43,182 nt of DNA, taken from the NCBI GenBank assembly GCA_015654795.1, contig JAATGF010000054.1, positions 1 through 43,182 of the forward strand, written 5' to 3'. The translations under genes were made by a program, and so were the position numbers. The DNA is from Bacteroidales bacterium. GTDB taxonomy: Bacteria > Bacteroidota > Bacteroidia > Bacteroidales > Prolixibacteraceae. This document shows, one piece after another, positions 32,006 to 41,363 of the stretch; positions within the stretch are counted from its first letter, which is position 1, and each line of letters starts with the position of its first letter. The notes beneath the pieces are model-generated. The model worked only from the letters and a program-made list of their open reading frames with translations, searched no databases and was not told where the DNA came from.

Positions 32006-32877
32006 AAAGACAGACCATGATACCTATAAAACTCTGCCATGTTAGCCCGACTAATTTTAGAAAAAAGATGTTTGATAAAAACGATTAGGCCGTTTGAAAA
32101 TTTCACGTAGGGAAATGGCTTGGTAAAACGGCTGTAACTTATCATTGGCAGGGGCTGGAAAAGGTGAAAATGAAAACCACAAAGATCACAATATACTTGA
32201 TTATTGGTGTCCGGGTAAAATTTAATTGATTCTTGTAATATGAACATTATTAAGTTTTTACTAAGATACCACCACTCGTATGTGGCTTACTTCTACAATT
32301 CTGTTTATTTCTACAAAGACGATCCCGCACATGTGGGACTACGCCGTATCCCTTTTTAGAACGTAGTTGCTATATCTTTGTAGATAAGTGCATTATAGGA
32401 TCAAAAGAACAATCCCGTAAATACGGGACGACATTTTAATTTGTTAATATTCGAACCGGACAACAGTGATTCTTATTTTACTATATTTTAACCTTGTGTT
32501 CCTTGTGTAAACTTAGCGACCTTTGTGGTAGAAATAATATCTTTGAACCATATGGATGATGATTGAAAATTTATTCTGCCGGCATCCGGTTTCTTACGGA
32601 GCCATTAAATAAAACGAAATAAATATCTGGAAGTTTGTTATGAAGATAAAAATACGATTTCAGGAAAAAGGATCGTCATCAAAAAACCACGTTATCGTTA
32701 CCTGCAACAGGCGCGGAATAACAGGCTAATCCTGAAACTTTAAGCATAATCAATGCCCCACTATTACTTTTGAGTGAAGACTTAACATTTTTTAATTAAA
32801 TCATACCTCTTAACACAATTCAAAACACTATTTTCGTAACCGTTTTTAAAGCACAATAATTAATTATCTATTGGATT
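32006..32877. other. Gene-free spacer with REP-like elements
   Basis: No credible gene in about 870 bases before the Bat operon. REP-like elements: TTTCTACAAAGACG plus CCCGCA-CA-TGTGGG (about 32308-32339), ATCCCGTAAATACGGGAC (about 32412-32429) and a lone TTTGTAGA near 32388. CTTTGTGGTAGAAA near 32523 is another related piece. The last 100 bases are AT-rich and should hold the moxR promoter, but no clear TAnnTTTG is visible. Confidence 0.5.
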
Positions 32878-33873
32878 ATGAATCAAACATTGGACATTAG
32901 AGAACTTAACGAACGAATTCAACGTGAAAGCTCATTTGTGGATCTTATTTCCATGGAAATGAACAAAGTGATTGTTGGACAGAAACATCTGGTTGAGAGC
33001 TTGTTGATCGGATTACTGTCCGATGGGCATATACTTTTGGAAGGTGTGCCCGGTTTGGCAAAGACATTGGCTATCAATACACTTGCGAACACTATTGATG
33101 CCAAATTTGCCCGTATTCAGTTTACCCCCGACCTTCTGCCTGCCGACTTGCTCGGCACGATGATCTATAGCCAGAAGAATGAAGAGTTCGTGGTTCGTAA
33201 AGGACCTATTTTCACCAATTTTGTATTGGCTGATGAAATCAACCGTGCCCCGGCGAAAGTACAATCTGCTTTATTGGAGGCGATGCAGGAACGCCAGGTA
33301 ACGATTGGTGCCAGCACCTATAAGCTTGAGAACCCATTTTTGGTAATGGCGACTCAGAACCCAATTGAACAGGAGGGAACTTATCGTTTACCCGAAGCAC
33401 AGGTCGACCGTTTTATGCTGAAGGTCGTATTGAATTATCCTAAAAAGGACGAAGAGCGATTAATCATCCAGATGAACCTTCTGAAGGAATTTCCAAGGGC
33501 AAAAACGGTGTTAAAGCCCGAAGATATTGTCAGGGCAAGGGATATTGTGAAAGAAGTTTACATGGATGAGAAGATCCAAAAATATATTGTCGATATTGTA
33601 TTTGCTACACGTGAACCAAAGGAAGCAGGATTGGCAAAATTCGAGGAGATGATTACTTATGGTGCCTCGCCCCGTGCTTCAATCAGTCTTGCGCAGGCCG
33701 CCAAAGCCTATGCATTTATCAAACGACGTGGTTATGTGATTCCCGAAGATATCCGTGCCGTATGTCACGACGTTCTGCGTCACCGTATCGGGTTAAGTTA
33801 CGAAGCTGAAGCGAACAATCTTTCCACCGAAGAGATCATCAGCGAAATATTGAATACAATTGAAGTCCCTTAG
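32878..33873 (+). CDS. moxR: MoxR-family AAA+ ATPase
   Basis: A 331-residue cytoplasmic AAA+ ATPase and the first gene of the Bat operon. Walker A is GVPGLAKT (56-63); Walker B with the signature DEINRAP starts at Asp119, followed by KVQSALLEAMQERQVT, typical of MoxR. ATQNPIEQEGTYRLPEAQ is sensor 1. MoxR proteins act as chaperones for von Willebrand A-domain proteins, here encoded by the genes downstream. The next gene starts 79 bases later. Confidence 0.95.
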   Translation: MNQTLDIRELNERIQRESSFVDLISMEMNKVIVGQKHLVESLLIGLLSDGHILLEGVPGLAKTLAINTLANTIDAKFARIQFTPDLLPADLLGTMIYSQKNEEFVVRKGPIFTNFVLADEINRAPAKVQSALLEAMQERQVTIGASTYKLENPFLVMATQNPIEQEGTYRLPEAQVDRFMLKVVLNYPKKDEERLIIQMNLLKEFPRAKTVLKPEDIVRARDIVKEVYMDEKIQKYIVDIVFATREPKEAGLAKFEEMITYGASPRASISLAQAAKAYAFIKRRGYVIPEDIRAVCHDVLRHRIGLSYEAEANNLSTEEIISEILNTIEVP

Positions 33874-33952
33874 TGGAAGGATAGGAGCGATCATTTTCAA
33901 AGATCAGCACTGTCGGAATTGTTATTAATCAATAATTCAAGTATAAAGAAAA

Positions 33953-34834
33953 GTGGAAGCATCGGAACTGTTAAAAAAAGTTCGGAAAATTGAGATAAAA
34001 ACGAAAGGGCTTTCCCGGAATATCTTTGCAGGAGAATACCACAGCGCGTTTAAGGGGCGGGGTATGGCTTTCAGCGAAGTGCGTGAATACCAGTTCGGTG
34101 ACGATATCCGTAACATCGACTGGAACGTAACTGCCCGGTATGGCCACCCATTTATCAAGATATTTGAAGAAGAAAGAGAGCTGACGGTCATGTTGCTTGT
34201 TGACGTGAGCGGCTCGCGCGATTTTGGTACGGTAGAACGAATGAAGAAGAATGTGATCGTCGATATTGCTGCAATACTTTCATTCTCGGCAATATCGAAC
34301 AACGATAAGATTGGTGTTATCTTCTTTTCCGACCGCATCGAGAAATTTATTCCTCCACTGAAAGGGCGCACGCATACCTTACGCATCATTCGTGAACTGC
34401 TCGAATTTGAGCCTGTTTCGCGGAAGACCGATATTGCGATGGCCTTGCGTTACCTTACCAATGCGATGAAACGAAGGGTTACAGCCTTTATAATATCCGA
34501 CTTCATGGATAAACTGCCTTCAATGGAGCAGGCCCTTTCGATCGCCAATAATAAACACGACATGGTGGGCCTTCGGATTTACGACGAACGTGAATCGTGG
34601 CTTCCGTCTGTTGGGATGATCAAACTCAAAGATGCCGAAACGGGCGAATATCTTTGGGTCGATTCGTCAAGCAGCCGTGTACGCGAAACATACAGTCAGC
34701 AGTGGAGTGAAAGAAGCAATCAATTGGATAACTTACTGAAAAAAACAGGTTTAGATTACGCCAATATCAGTACGCGCGAAGATTATGTGAAATCGCTCGT
34801 TGCGCTTTTCAAGAAAAGGGAACACAAATTATGA
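33953..34834 (+). CDS. DUF58 protein with VWA-like domain
   Basis: A 293-residue DUF58 protein, usually encoded beside MoxR. The N-terminal DUF58 signature GRGMAFSEVREYQFGDDIRN and DWNVTARYG is followed by a von Willebrand A-like fold with a metal site Asp84-x-Ser86-x-Ser88 (DVSGS). It starts at GTG. Its stop overlaps the next start by four bases (ATGA), so translation is coupled. It probably works with MoxR at the membrane on protein assembly. Confidence 0.93.
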   Translation: MEASELLKKVRKIEIKTKGLSRNIFAGEYHSAFKGRGMAFSEVREYQFGDDIRNIDWNVTARYGHPFIKIFEEERELTVMLLVDVSGSRDFGTVERMKKNVIVDIAAILSFSAISNNDKIGVIFFSDRIEKFIPPLKGRTHTLRIIRELLEFEPVSRKTDIAMALRYLTNAMKRRVTAFIISDFMDKLPSMEQALSIANNKHDMVGLRIYDERESWLPSVGMIKLKDAETGEYLWVDSSSSRVRETYSQQWSERSNQLDNLLKKTGLDYANISTREDYVKSLVALFKKREHKL

Positions 34835-35862
34835 ACAGATCGCATCAATTAAAATACTTGTTTTCGTTTTCTGTCTTTTTTCTGTCCCTCTTAATTGTGA
34901 ACGGACAGGAGATAAAGCTCAGAACTGCCCTTGAACATGACTCAATATGGCTCGGCGATCAGATTAAATTAATGATTGTCGTCGAACAAACATCGGGGAC
35001 GAAGATTGAATTTCCGCAGTTGCCCGATTCGATCCAAAAGATTGAAATTCTTTCGAAATCGAGGATCGATACCTCGAAACTGGAGGGAACCCGAATTCAA
35101 TTAAAGCAATCTTATCTCGTTACTTGTTTCGACAGCGGAGCTCACTTTATTCCGCCGTTTACTTTTAAAATAAGGAAAGAGGGAAGTATTGATTCGCTCA
35201 GGAGCAATGATTTAACATTGTTTGTAAAATATCCCCCCGTCGATCTTAAAAAGGGGCCTGTCGATATTAAAAAACCATTTGCCGCACCTGTTACGCTAAA
35301 AGAGATCGCGCCCTGGTTGCTTGGGATTATCCTGATTGGCACGATTGTTTTCCTCGTGATTTACGCAATCAGCCGCCGGAACAGAAACAAACCTTTGTTT
35401 CAGCGCCCGCCAAAACCAAAGCTACCTGCGCATGTTATCGCTCTGCAGGAACTGGACAAGCTGAAAGGCGAGGAGTTGTGGCAACATGAAAAGGTGAAGG
35501 ATTATTATACACGACTTACTGATATCGTGAGGGTTTATATTGAAGAAAGATTTATGGTTTCGGCAATGGAACAGACTACTTTCGAGATATTAAACAGCTT
35601 AAAAGCGAAGGAATCGCAAATTGAGGCTAAGTCGGTTACCGAATTAAAGGAGATTCTCGAAGTTGCGGATCTTGTGAAGTTTGCGAAGCTTACTCCACTT
35701 TCCGACGAAAATCACCATATGCTTTCGAACGCTTATCTGTTTGTGAAAGAGACAACTGTTGAAACGGTTACCGAAGTTCCCAAACCTGCCGAAACAAAAG
35801 GAAAGGAAGAGACAAAGGTAATTGTTGATTTAAGTGACAATAAAGGGGAAAGTAAATTATGA
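34831..35862 (+). CDS. Bat-operon membrane protein (BatD-like/DUF4381-like)
   Basis: A 343-residue protein with a signal peptide (to VNGQ), a periplasmic beta domain (about 25-150), one membrane helix (about 162-182; WLLGIILIGTIVFLVIYAI) and a cytoplasmic helical tail of about 160 residues. Such a protein sits between DUF58 and batA in most Bacteroidota Bat operons. The N-terminal part resembles the periplasmic repeat of BatD; the tail resembles DUF4381. It overlaps both neighbours by four bases. It may link periplasmic proteins to the MoxR machinery. Confidence 0.85.
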   Translation: MNRSHQLKYLFSFSVFFLSLLIVNGQEIKLRTALEHDSIWLGDQIKLMIVVEQTSGTKIEFPQLPDSIQKIEILSKSRIDTSKLEGTRIQLKQSYLVTCFDSGAHFIPPFTFKIRKEGSIDSLRSNDLTLFVKYPPVDLKKGPVDIKKPFAAPVTLKEIAPWLLGIILIGTIVFLVIYAISRRNRNKPLFQRPPKPKLPAHVIALQELDKLKGEELWQHEKVKDYYTRLTDIVRVYIEERFMVSAMEQTTFEILNSLKAKESQIEAKSVTELKEILEVADLVKFAKLTPLSDENHHMLSNAYLFVKETTVETVTEVPKPAETKGKEETKVIVDLSDNKGESKL

Positions 35863-36851
35863 ATATGATCACATTTGCCAAACCTCAGGTATTTTATCTT
35901 TTATTGGGGTTAATCCCAATGATTGTCTGGTATGTTCTTCAGCAAAAAAAGTCGAAGGCAAGTATTCAGATCAGTACGCTTGAATCGCTGAAGAAAGCGC
36001 CATTAACCTGGAAACATTCGTTGCGACATGCTGCGTTTGTTTTGCAGATTGCCGTACTGTCGCTGATTATTACTTGTCTTGCACGTCCGCAATCTTCGAA
36101 CAGTTGGCAGAATCAAACCGTTGAGGGGATTGATATTATGATTGCGCTTGATATGTCGAGTTCGATGCTTGCCCGCGACTTTCAGCCCGATAGGCTCGAA
36201 GCCGCGAAATCGGTGGCTACTGAATTTATTTCAGGACGTATGTACGATAGGATCGGGTTGGTTGTTTTCTCGGCGGAGAGTTTTACGCAATGTCCGCTCA
36301 CTACTGACCGCGCTGTTTTAATCAACCTGTTTCAAAATTTACAGCCCGGGTTGCTTGAAGACGGAACCGCTATCGGACTTGGATTGGCCAATGCTGTTTC
36401 GCGGTTAAAGGACAGCGAAGCGAAAAGCAAGGTTGTCATCCTTCTTACCGATGGTGAAAATAACCGTGGAGAGATTGCGCCGATCACTGCTGCAGAAATT
36501 GCTAAGACTTTTGGAGTAAGGGTTTATACGATCGGAATTGGAACAATAGGGATGGCCCCATATCCAATTCAGACACCTTTTGGCATCCAGATTCGCGATA
36601 TTGAGGTGAAAATTGATGAAAAAACATTGCAGGAAATTGCTAACATTACTGATGGTAAATATTTCCGCGCCACCGACAATAAAACATTGGTCGCTGTTTA
36701 TAAAGAGATCGATCGGCTCGAAAGAACCAAAATTGAGAACAAAGAATATAGCAAAAAGAGTGAAGAATATCGCAAGTATGCAATTGGAGCTCTTGTTCTT
36801 GCACTATTTGCCATGATTCTGCAATTTGTAGTATTCAGGCATATTCCGTAA
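35859..36851 (+). CDS. batA: BatA, VWA-domain membrane protein
   Basis: A 330-residue protein with two N-terminal helices (about 8-26 and 58-76), a von Willebrand A domain (about 90-280) and a C-terminal helix (about 305-325). The metal site is Asp98-x-Ser100-x-Ser102 (DMSSS), with TDGEN as the third loop. BatA and BatB act as paired VWA proteins in the inner membrane; the operon was named for aerotolerance in Bacteroides fragilis. It starts with a four-base overlap with the gene before it. Confidence 0.95.
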   Translation: MNMITFAKPQVFYLLLGLIPMIVWYVLQQKKSKASIQISTLESLKKAPLTWKHSLRHAAFVLQIAVLSLIITCLARPQSSNSWQNQTVEGIDIMIALDMSSSMLARDFQPDRLEAAKSVATEFISGRMYDRIGLVVFSAESFTQCPLTTDRAVLINLFQNLQPGLLEDGTAIGLGLANAVSRLKDSEAKSKVVILLTDGENNRGEIAPITAAEIAKTFGVRVYTIGIGTIGMAPYPIQTPFGIQIRDIEVKIDEKTLQEIANITDGKYFRATDNKTLVAVYKEIDRLERTKIENKEYSKKSEEYRKYAIGALVLALFAMILQFVVFRHIP

Positions 36852-36873
36852 GGAATCAGAAAAAAATTGAGTT

Positions 36874-37914
36874 ATGGAATCGTTTAGATTTGCACATCCC
36901 GAATATTTCTATTTTCTGCTGGTCATCCCGGTATTCACGATATTTTTTATCATATCGCGAATTAACAGGCGCCGGTCATTACGGCAGTTTGGTGATCACG
37001 CATTGATTGAACAGCTGATGCCCAGTGTATCGGCCGCACGACCCGTCATCAAATTCATCTTATGGATGTTTGCGTTGGGTTTTATCATTGTATCGCTTGC
37101 ACAGCCACAGTTTGGATCGAAACTTTTAACCTCGAAACGTAAAGGGGTTGAGCTAATTATTGCGCTTGACGTTTCGAACAGTATGATGGCTGAAGATATC
37201 AAACCAAACCGGCTTGAAAGGGCCAAAAGGGCAATTGCCAAATTGACCGAACGGCTTCGCGACGATAAACTGGGGCTGATTGTATTTGCAGGTCAGGCCT
37301 ATGTTCAGCTTCCGATTACAACCGACTATGTATCTGCTAAATTGTTTCTCGATGCAATCAATACAAGTGTCGTGCCCGAACAAGGAACGGCGATTGGAAC
37401 GGCGATTAACCTTGCAACGAAATCTTTCTCTCCCAATTTTGTAGGAAGTAAAGCGGTCATCGTAATAACCGATGGTGAGAATCATGAAGATGATGCTGTC
37501 GGAGCGGCCAAAGAGGCATTGGAGAAAAAAATTGTTGTTCACACAATAGGTATGGGACTTCCGCAGGGAGCCCCGATTCCTATGGGACCAGGAGGAAGCA
37601 GTGATTTTCTGAAAGACAGGAATGGCAATGTTGTGGTCACAAAGTTGGACGAAAGCATGTTAACACAGATTGCCACAGCTGGTGGCGGAACTTATATAAG
37701 GGCCAATAATGCTGAAGTTGGGTTGAATAATCTTTTCAACGAGATCGAAAAAATGCAGAAGACAGAAATGGATTCGCGCCAATACTCTGAATACAACGAT
37801 CAGTTTCCGCTATTTCTTACGCTTGCCCTGGTAATGATTCTGATTGATTTTATGGTCCTCGACCGGAAAAACAAATGGCTTCGTAACTTCAGGTTATTTG
37901 GCAATCAAAAATGA
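36874..37914 (+). CDS. batB: BatB, VWA-domain membrane protein
   Basis: A 346-residue paralogue of BatA with the same layout: two N-terminal helices, VWA domain with Asp99-x-Ser101-x-Ser103 (DVSNS), TDGEN, and a C-terminal helix (LFLTLALVMILIDFMVL). The region GAPIPMGPGGSSDF is a BatB-type loop. It lies 22 bases after batA and overlaps batC by four bases. Confidence 0.95.
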   Translation: MESFRFAHPEYFYFLLVIPVFTIFFIISRINRRRSLRQFGDHALIEQLMPSVSAARPVIKFILWMFALGFIIVSLAQPQFGSKLLTSKRKGVELIIALDVSNSMMAEDIKPNRLERAKRAIAKLTERLRDDKLGLIVFAGQAYVQLPITTDYVSAKLFLDAINTSVVPEQGTAIGTAINLATKSFSPNFVGSKAVIVITDGENHEDDAVGAAKEALEKKIVVHTIGMGLPQGAPIPMGPGGSSDFLKDRNGNVVVTKLDESMLTQIATAGGGTYIRANNAEVGLNNLFNEIEKMQKTEMDSRQYSEYNDQFPLFLTLALVMILIDFMVLDRKNKWLRNFRLFGNQK

Positions 37915-38687
37915 GCATTGTTATGAAGAAATTATTAATGATATTACTCGCTTTTGCCATCACACCAACTGTGTTTGCCCAGAAAGAACGGAAATTTGTC
38001 CGCGAAGGGAACGGTTATTATGCTGACGGGCTTAAGGATACTACAAAGTTGGATACGATTACTTTCGGCAAGGCTGAAGTTGCCTATCGCCGGGCGTTAC
38101 AAATAAAGCCCGACGATTTCCATTGGAAATTTAACCTGGCAAATTCCATTTACAAACAGAATAAAGCCGATCAGGCTGCATCAGAGTTCGAAAAACTTGC
38201 AGAGGAAACAAAGGAACCGGCAGAGAAAGCAATGGTCTATCACAATTTAGGTAATTCGTTGCTTGCTCAGAAAAAGTTTGATCCGAGTATTGATGCCTAT
38301 AAAAAGGCTTTGCGTATCACTCCTAATGATCCTGAAACGAAGTATAATCTCGCTTATGCGATGAAAATGAAGAAGAAAGATCAGGAGCAGAAGAAAAAAG
38401 ACCAGGATAAGGATAAAGACAAAGATAAGGACAAGGATAAGAAGGATCAGAACAAAGATAAAGATAACAAGGACCAGAATAAAGATAAAGACAAAAAAGA
38501 TCAGAATAAGGATCAGCAAAATAAAGATCAGCAACAACAACAGCAACCACAGCAGAATAAGATTTCGAAGCAAAGCGCCGAACAGATGTTACAGGCTCTT
38601 GAGAATGACGAAAAACAGACACAGGAAAAAGTAAAGAAAGCACAGGCTCTGAAAGGCGAAAGGACTAAAGTGGAGAAAAACTGGTAA
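37911..38687 (+). CDS. batC: BatC, TPR protein with a Lys/Asp/Gln-rich tail
   Basis: A 258-residue exported TPR protein. A signal peptide ends at FAQ (residue 24); about two TPR repeats cover 54-150 (FGKAEVAYRRALQIKPDDF, YHNLGNSLLAQ). Residues 152-219 are almost only Lys, Asp, Gln and Asn, (DK)n followed by poly-Gln. Such a segment is flexible and highly charged. The start overlaps batB; the ATG at 37923 is an alternative that would leave a better signal peptide. TPRs probably bind other Bat proteins in the periplasm. It is followed 53 bases later by batD. Confidence 0.92.
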   Translation: MSIVMKKLLMILLAFAITPTVFAQKERKFVREGNGYYADGLKDTTKLDTITFGKAEVAYRRALQIKPDDFHWKFNLANSIYKQNKADQAASEFEKLAEETKEPAEKAMVYHNLGNSLLAQKKFDPSIDAYKKALRITPNDPETKYNLAYAMKMKKKDQEQKKKDQDKDKDKDKDKDKKDQNKDKDNKDQNKDKDKKDQNKDQQNKDQQQQQQPQQNKISKQSAEQMLQALENDEKQTQEKVKKAQALKGERTKVEKNW

Positions 38688-38740
38688 GAATGATTATTTT
38701 TGAATGATTTTGATTAATAAATAAAATATTTAAGAACACT

Positions 38741-40540
38741 ATGAGGATAAAGCAACTCTATCTTTTAGTTTGTGTTTTGCTAATAAGTTTGTCCGGTTTT
38801 GCCCAGCAGGTCAGCTTTACGATGGAAGCACCTAAAATAGTGGAACTTGGCGAACAGTTTAGGCTTGCTTTCACTGTTAATGCCAAAGGTCAAAACTTAA
38901 AACTACCCGAACTCTCCGATTTTGATATCCTGATGGGACCATCAACATCACAGAGCAGTTCCTACCAGATTATCAATGGTGTTAGTTCGCAATCCGTATC
39001 TTTTTCGTTTTTGTATGTATTGACTGCAAAGAAAGAGGGGCGATTCACAATTGGCGCCGCATCGATCAATGTAAACGGTACGCTCTACACTTCGAATACG
39101 CAATTAATCGAAGTGGTAAAAGGGTCTGCAAAGCCTTCTGGAGGAGGGGTTGATAAGCCAACTGCTACTCCCGGTTCAGTACCTAAGTCTGATCTTTTTG
39201 TAAGATTGATTCTCGATCGCAAAAGTCTTTACAAAGGCGATCATGCGATGGCAACCATAAAAATCTATTCGAAAGTTAACCTGAATGGATTTGAAGATAT
39301 CTCTCTCCCCAATTTCGAAGGCTTCTGGTCGCAGGATGTTGAGTTGCCGCAACAGATTTCACTGCAGCGCGAAAGTTACAACGGCGAGATTTACAATGTC
39401 GGCACGTTGAAGAAAACGTTGTTATTCCCTCAGCAAACGGGAGTTATTACAATCGGGAAAGTGAAGATTGATTGTGTCGTACAACAACGTGTGAACAAGC
39501 CTAAAGGCTTTTTCGACGACTTTTTCGATAATTTTGCCAATGTACGTGCTACCGTCACGAGTGATCCTGTCATCCTGACGGTCAATCCTCTTCCTGCCGG
39601 ACCTGCTGATTTTTCCGGGGCTGTCGGACGATTCGATCTTCGGTCATCTATCACTTCAACGAGTGTTAAAGAGAACGATGCCGTCACGTTGCGTATTGAT
39701 GTAACCGGAAGCGGAAACATTAAACTGATTAATGCCCCAAAATTAAATCTGCCTGCCGACTTTGAAGTATATGATCCCAAAACACAAAGCAATTATACAG
39801 CTACTGCCGAAGGTCTCAACGGAAATATTTCATTTGAATATCTTTTCCTCCCTCGATTTGCCGGCGATTATACAATTCCACCGGTTAATTTTGTCTATTT
39901 TGATGCCGGATCAGGGAGATATGTGACCAAGTCGTCGCAGGAATTTAAAATTCATGTTGACAAAGGTGACGGAACACAATCGGCCAACTTGAGGAGTACT
40001 TTTGCAAAGGAAGATGTAAAATACCTTGGCAAAGATATTCGGTTCATCAAAAGCAATATTGAATTGCATCCCAGGGGAGAGATTTTCTTTGGAAGCTTCC
40101 TCTTTTACCTGATTTACCTGATCGGAATATTAGGGCTATTGGCGCTTTATCTCCTTTATCAGAAGCGAATCCGCGAAAATGCGAATGTTGCACGCATGAA
40201 AAACAAGAAAGCGAGCAAGGTTGCGCTGCGGCGATTGAAAGAGGCAAACGGACATTTAATTAGCGGAGCTACAGAGAAGTTCTACGAATCCGTTGAACGC
40301 GCATTTTGGGGCTACCTGAGCGACAAAATGACCATCCCTGTAGCTGAGCTGAATAAAGATCGTGCTACAGCCGAATTGGTGAACCATAAAGCGTCTGACA
40401 GTCTCGTTACACGTTTTATTCAGATATTGGATACCTGTGAATATGAGAGGTTTGCGCCGGGTGGAGGTGATAAGAAAATGCACGAAATCTACGATGAAGC
40501 CTGTGATGTGATGAGTCTGATGGAAAAGGAGATCAATTAG
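38741..40540 (+). CDS. batD: BatD, oxygen-tolerance protein
   Basis: A 599-residue protein of the BatD family. Signal peptide to FAQQ (about 1-23), then a long periplasmic part of repeated immunoglobulin-like beta domains (GEQFRLAFTVNAKGQNLKLPEL, KSLYKGDHAMATIKIYS, NDAVTLRIDVTGSGNIKLIN), a membrane helix near 450-470 (FYLIYLIGILGLLALYLLYQ) and a cytoplasmic helical tail of about 130 residues. Length and layout are as usual. It lies four bases before batE. Confidence 0.95.
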   Translation: MRIKQLYLLVCVLLISLSGFAQQVSFTMEAPKIVELGEQFRLAFTVNAKGQNLKLPELSDFDILMGPSTSQSSSYQIINGVSSQSVSFSFLYVLTAKKEGRFTIGAASINVNGTLYTSNTQLIEVVKGSAKPSGGGVDKPTATPGSVPKSDLFVRLILDRKSLYKGDHAMATIKIYSKVNLNGFEDISLPNFEGFWSQDVELPQQISLQRESYNGEIYNVGTLKKTLLFPQQTGVITIGKVKIDCVVQQRVNKPKGFFDDFFDNFANVRATVTSDPVILTVNPLPAGPADFSGAVGRFDLRSSITSTSVKENDAVTLRIDVTGSGNIKLINAPKLNLPADFEVYDPKTQSNYTATAEGLNGNISFEYLFLPRFAGDYTIPPVNFVYFDAGSGRYVTKSSQEFKIHVDKGDGTQSANLRSTFAKEDVKYLGKDIRFIKSNIELHPRGEIFFGSFLFYLIYLIGILGLLALYLLYQKRIRENANVARMKNKKASKVALRRLKEANGHLISGATEKFYESVERAFWGYLSDKMTIPVAELNKDRATAELVNHKASDSLVTRFIQILDTCEYERFAPGGGDKKMHEIYDEACDVMSLMEKEIN

Positions 40541-40544
40541 AGTT

Positions 40545-41345
40545 ATGAATTATAAGTTAGAATTAGAAATTATGAAAAATCCGATCATAAAATATAGTTT
40601 ACTTCTGCTGATTATAGTTTCTTGTCTGATTTCAAAAGGACAATCAAGTGCTGTAAAAGATTCGGTTTCAGCTGCTAATCAGCTTTACAATACGGCTAAA
40701 TATCAGGATGCTATCCGGAAATATCAATATGTAATCGGTCAAGGATTCGAATCTTCGGAATTGTATTTCAATCTGGGGAATGCCTATTATAAATTGGGGA
40801 ATGCCACCTATTCTATTCTGAATTACGAACGGGCAAAAAAACTGGCCCCCAATGATGGCGATGTCCTCTATAATCTTGAACTTGCTCGTACGCTAATTGT
40901 TGATAATGTGGTTACGCTGCCTGAAGGCGGATTCCTGCGTTGGTTGAAACAATTGATCAGCTCGAAATCAATTAATTTTTGGGGGACATTTAGTATTGCT
41001 ACTTTTTTCTCTTTTCTGTTTCTGTTTGGGCTCTTCCTGTTGTCCAGTACGTTCAGGACTAAAAGGTTGGCATTTTGGTTTTCGGTTGCCGCAATCTCTA
41101 TTTCTGCTGTTACTTTTACGTTTGGAACAACCATGAAATCGAAGTTGGTTAATCACAACTCTGCTGTAATTACCGACCGAAGTGTGAAGGTTAAAGCTTC
41201 GCCCAGTGAAACGGGTACCGAATTATTCATTGTGCACGAAGGAGTTACTGTTCAATTGACCGACCAGCTTGGTGATTGGGTTAATGTCAGCCTTCCCGAC
41301 GGGAATAAAGGTTGGGTGAAAGAGTCCTCGATCATAAGGATATAA
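40545..41345 (+). CDS. batE: BatE, TPR and SH3-domain membrane protein
   Basis: A 266-residue protein. Signal/membrane helix (about 15-32), a TPR region (about 40-115; AVKDSVSAANQLYNTAKYQDA, YFNLGNAYYKLGN), two membrane helices (about 145-170 and 175-195) and a C-terminal SH3-like domain (about 205-266; DRSVKVKASPSETGTELFIV). A second ATG at 40572 (MKNPIIKYSLL) is the more usual start. It is the last Bat gene; the next gene starts 18 bases later in the same direction. Confidence 0.93.
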   Translation: MNYKLELEIMKNPIIKYSLLLLIIVSCLISKGQSSAVKDSVSAANQLYNTAKYQDAIRKYQYVIGQGFESSELYFNLGNAYYKLGNATYSILNYERAKKLAPNDGDVLYNLELARTLIVDNVVTLPEGGFLRWLKQLISSKSINFWGTFSIATFFSFLFLFGLFLLSSTFRTKRLAFWFSVAAISISAVTFTFGTTMKSKLVNHNSAVITDRSVKVKASPSETGTELFIVHEGVTVQLTDQLGDWVNVSLPDGNKGWVKESSIIRI

Positions 41346-41363
41346 TTCCTTTTTAAAGAAGCT

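Noticed and set aside
31825-32247. 140-codon minus-strand frame with Cys/His-rich stretches
   Set aside because: Its odd composition comes from the 11 bp tandem repeat and the decayed repeat it crosses; no ribosome site or domain.
38247-38643. Minus-strand frames opposite batC
   Set aside because: They are the antisense of the Lys/Asp/Gln-rich repeat and only give Leu/Ile/Phe or Tyr/Ser-rich nonsense.
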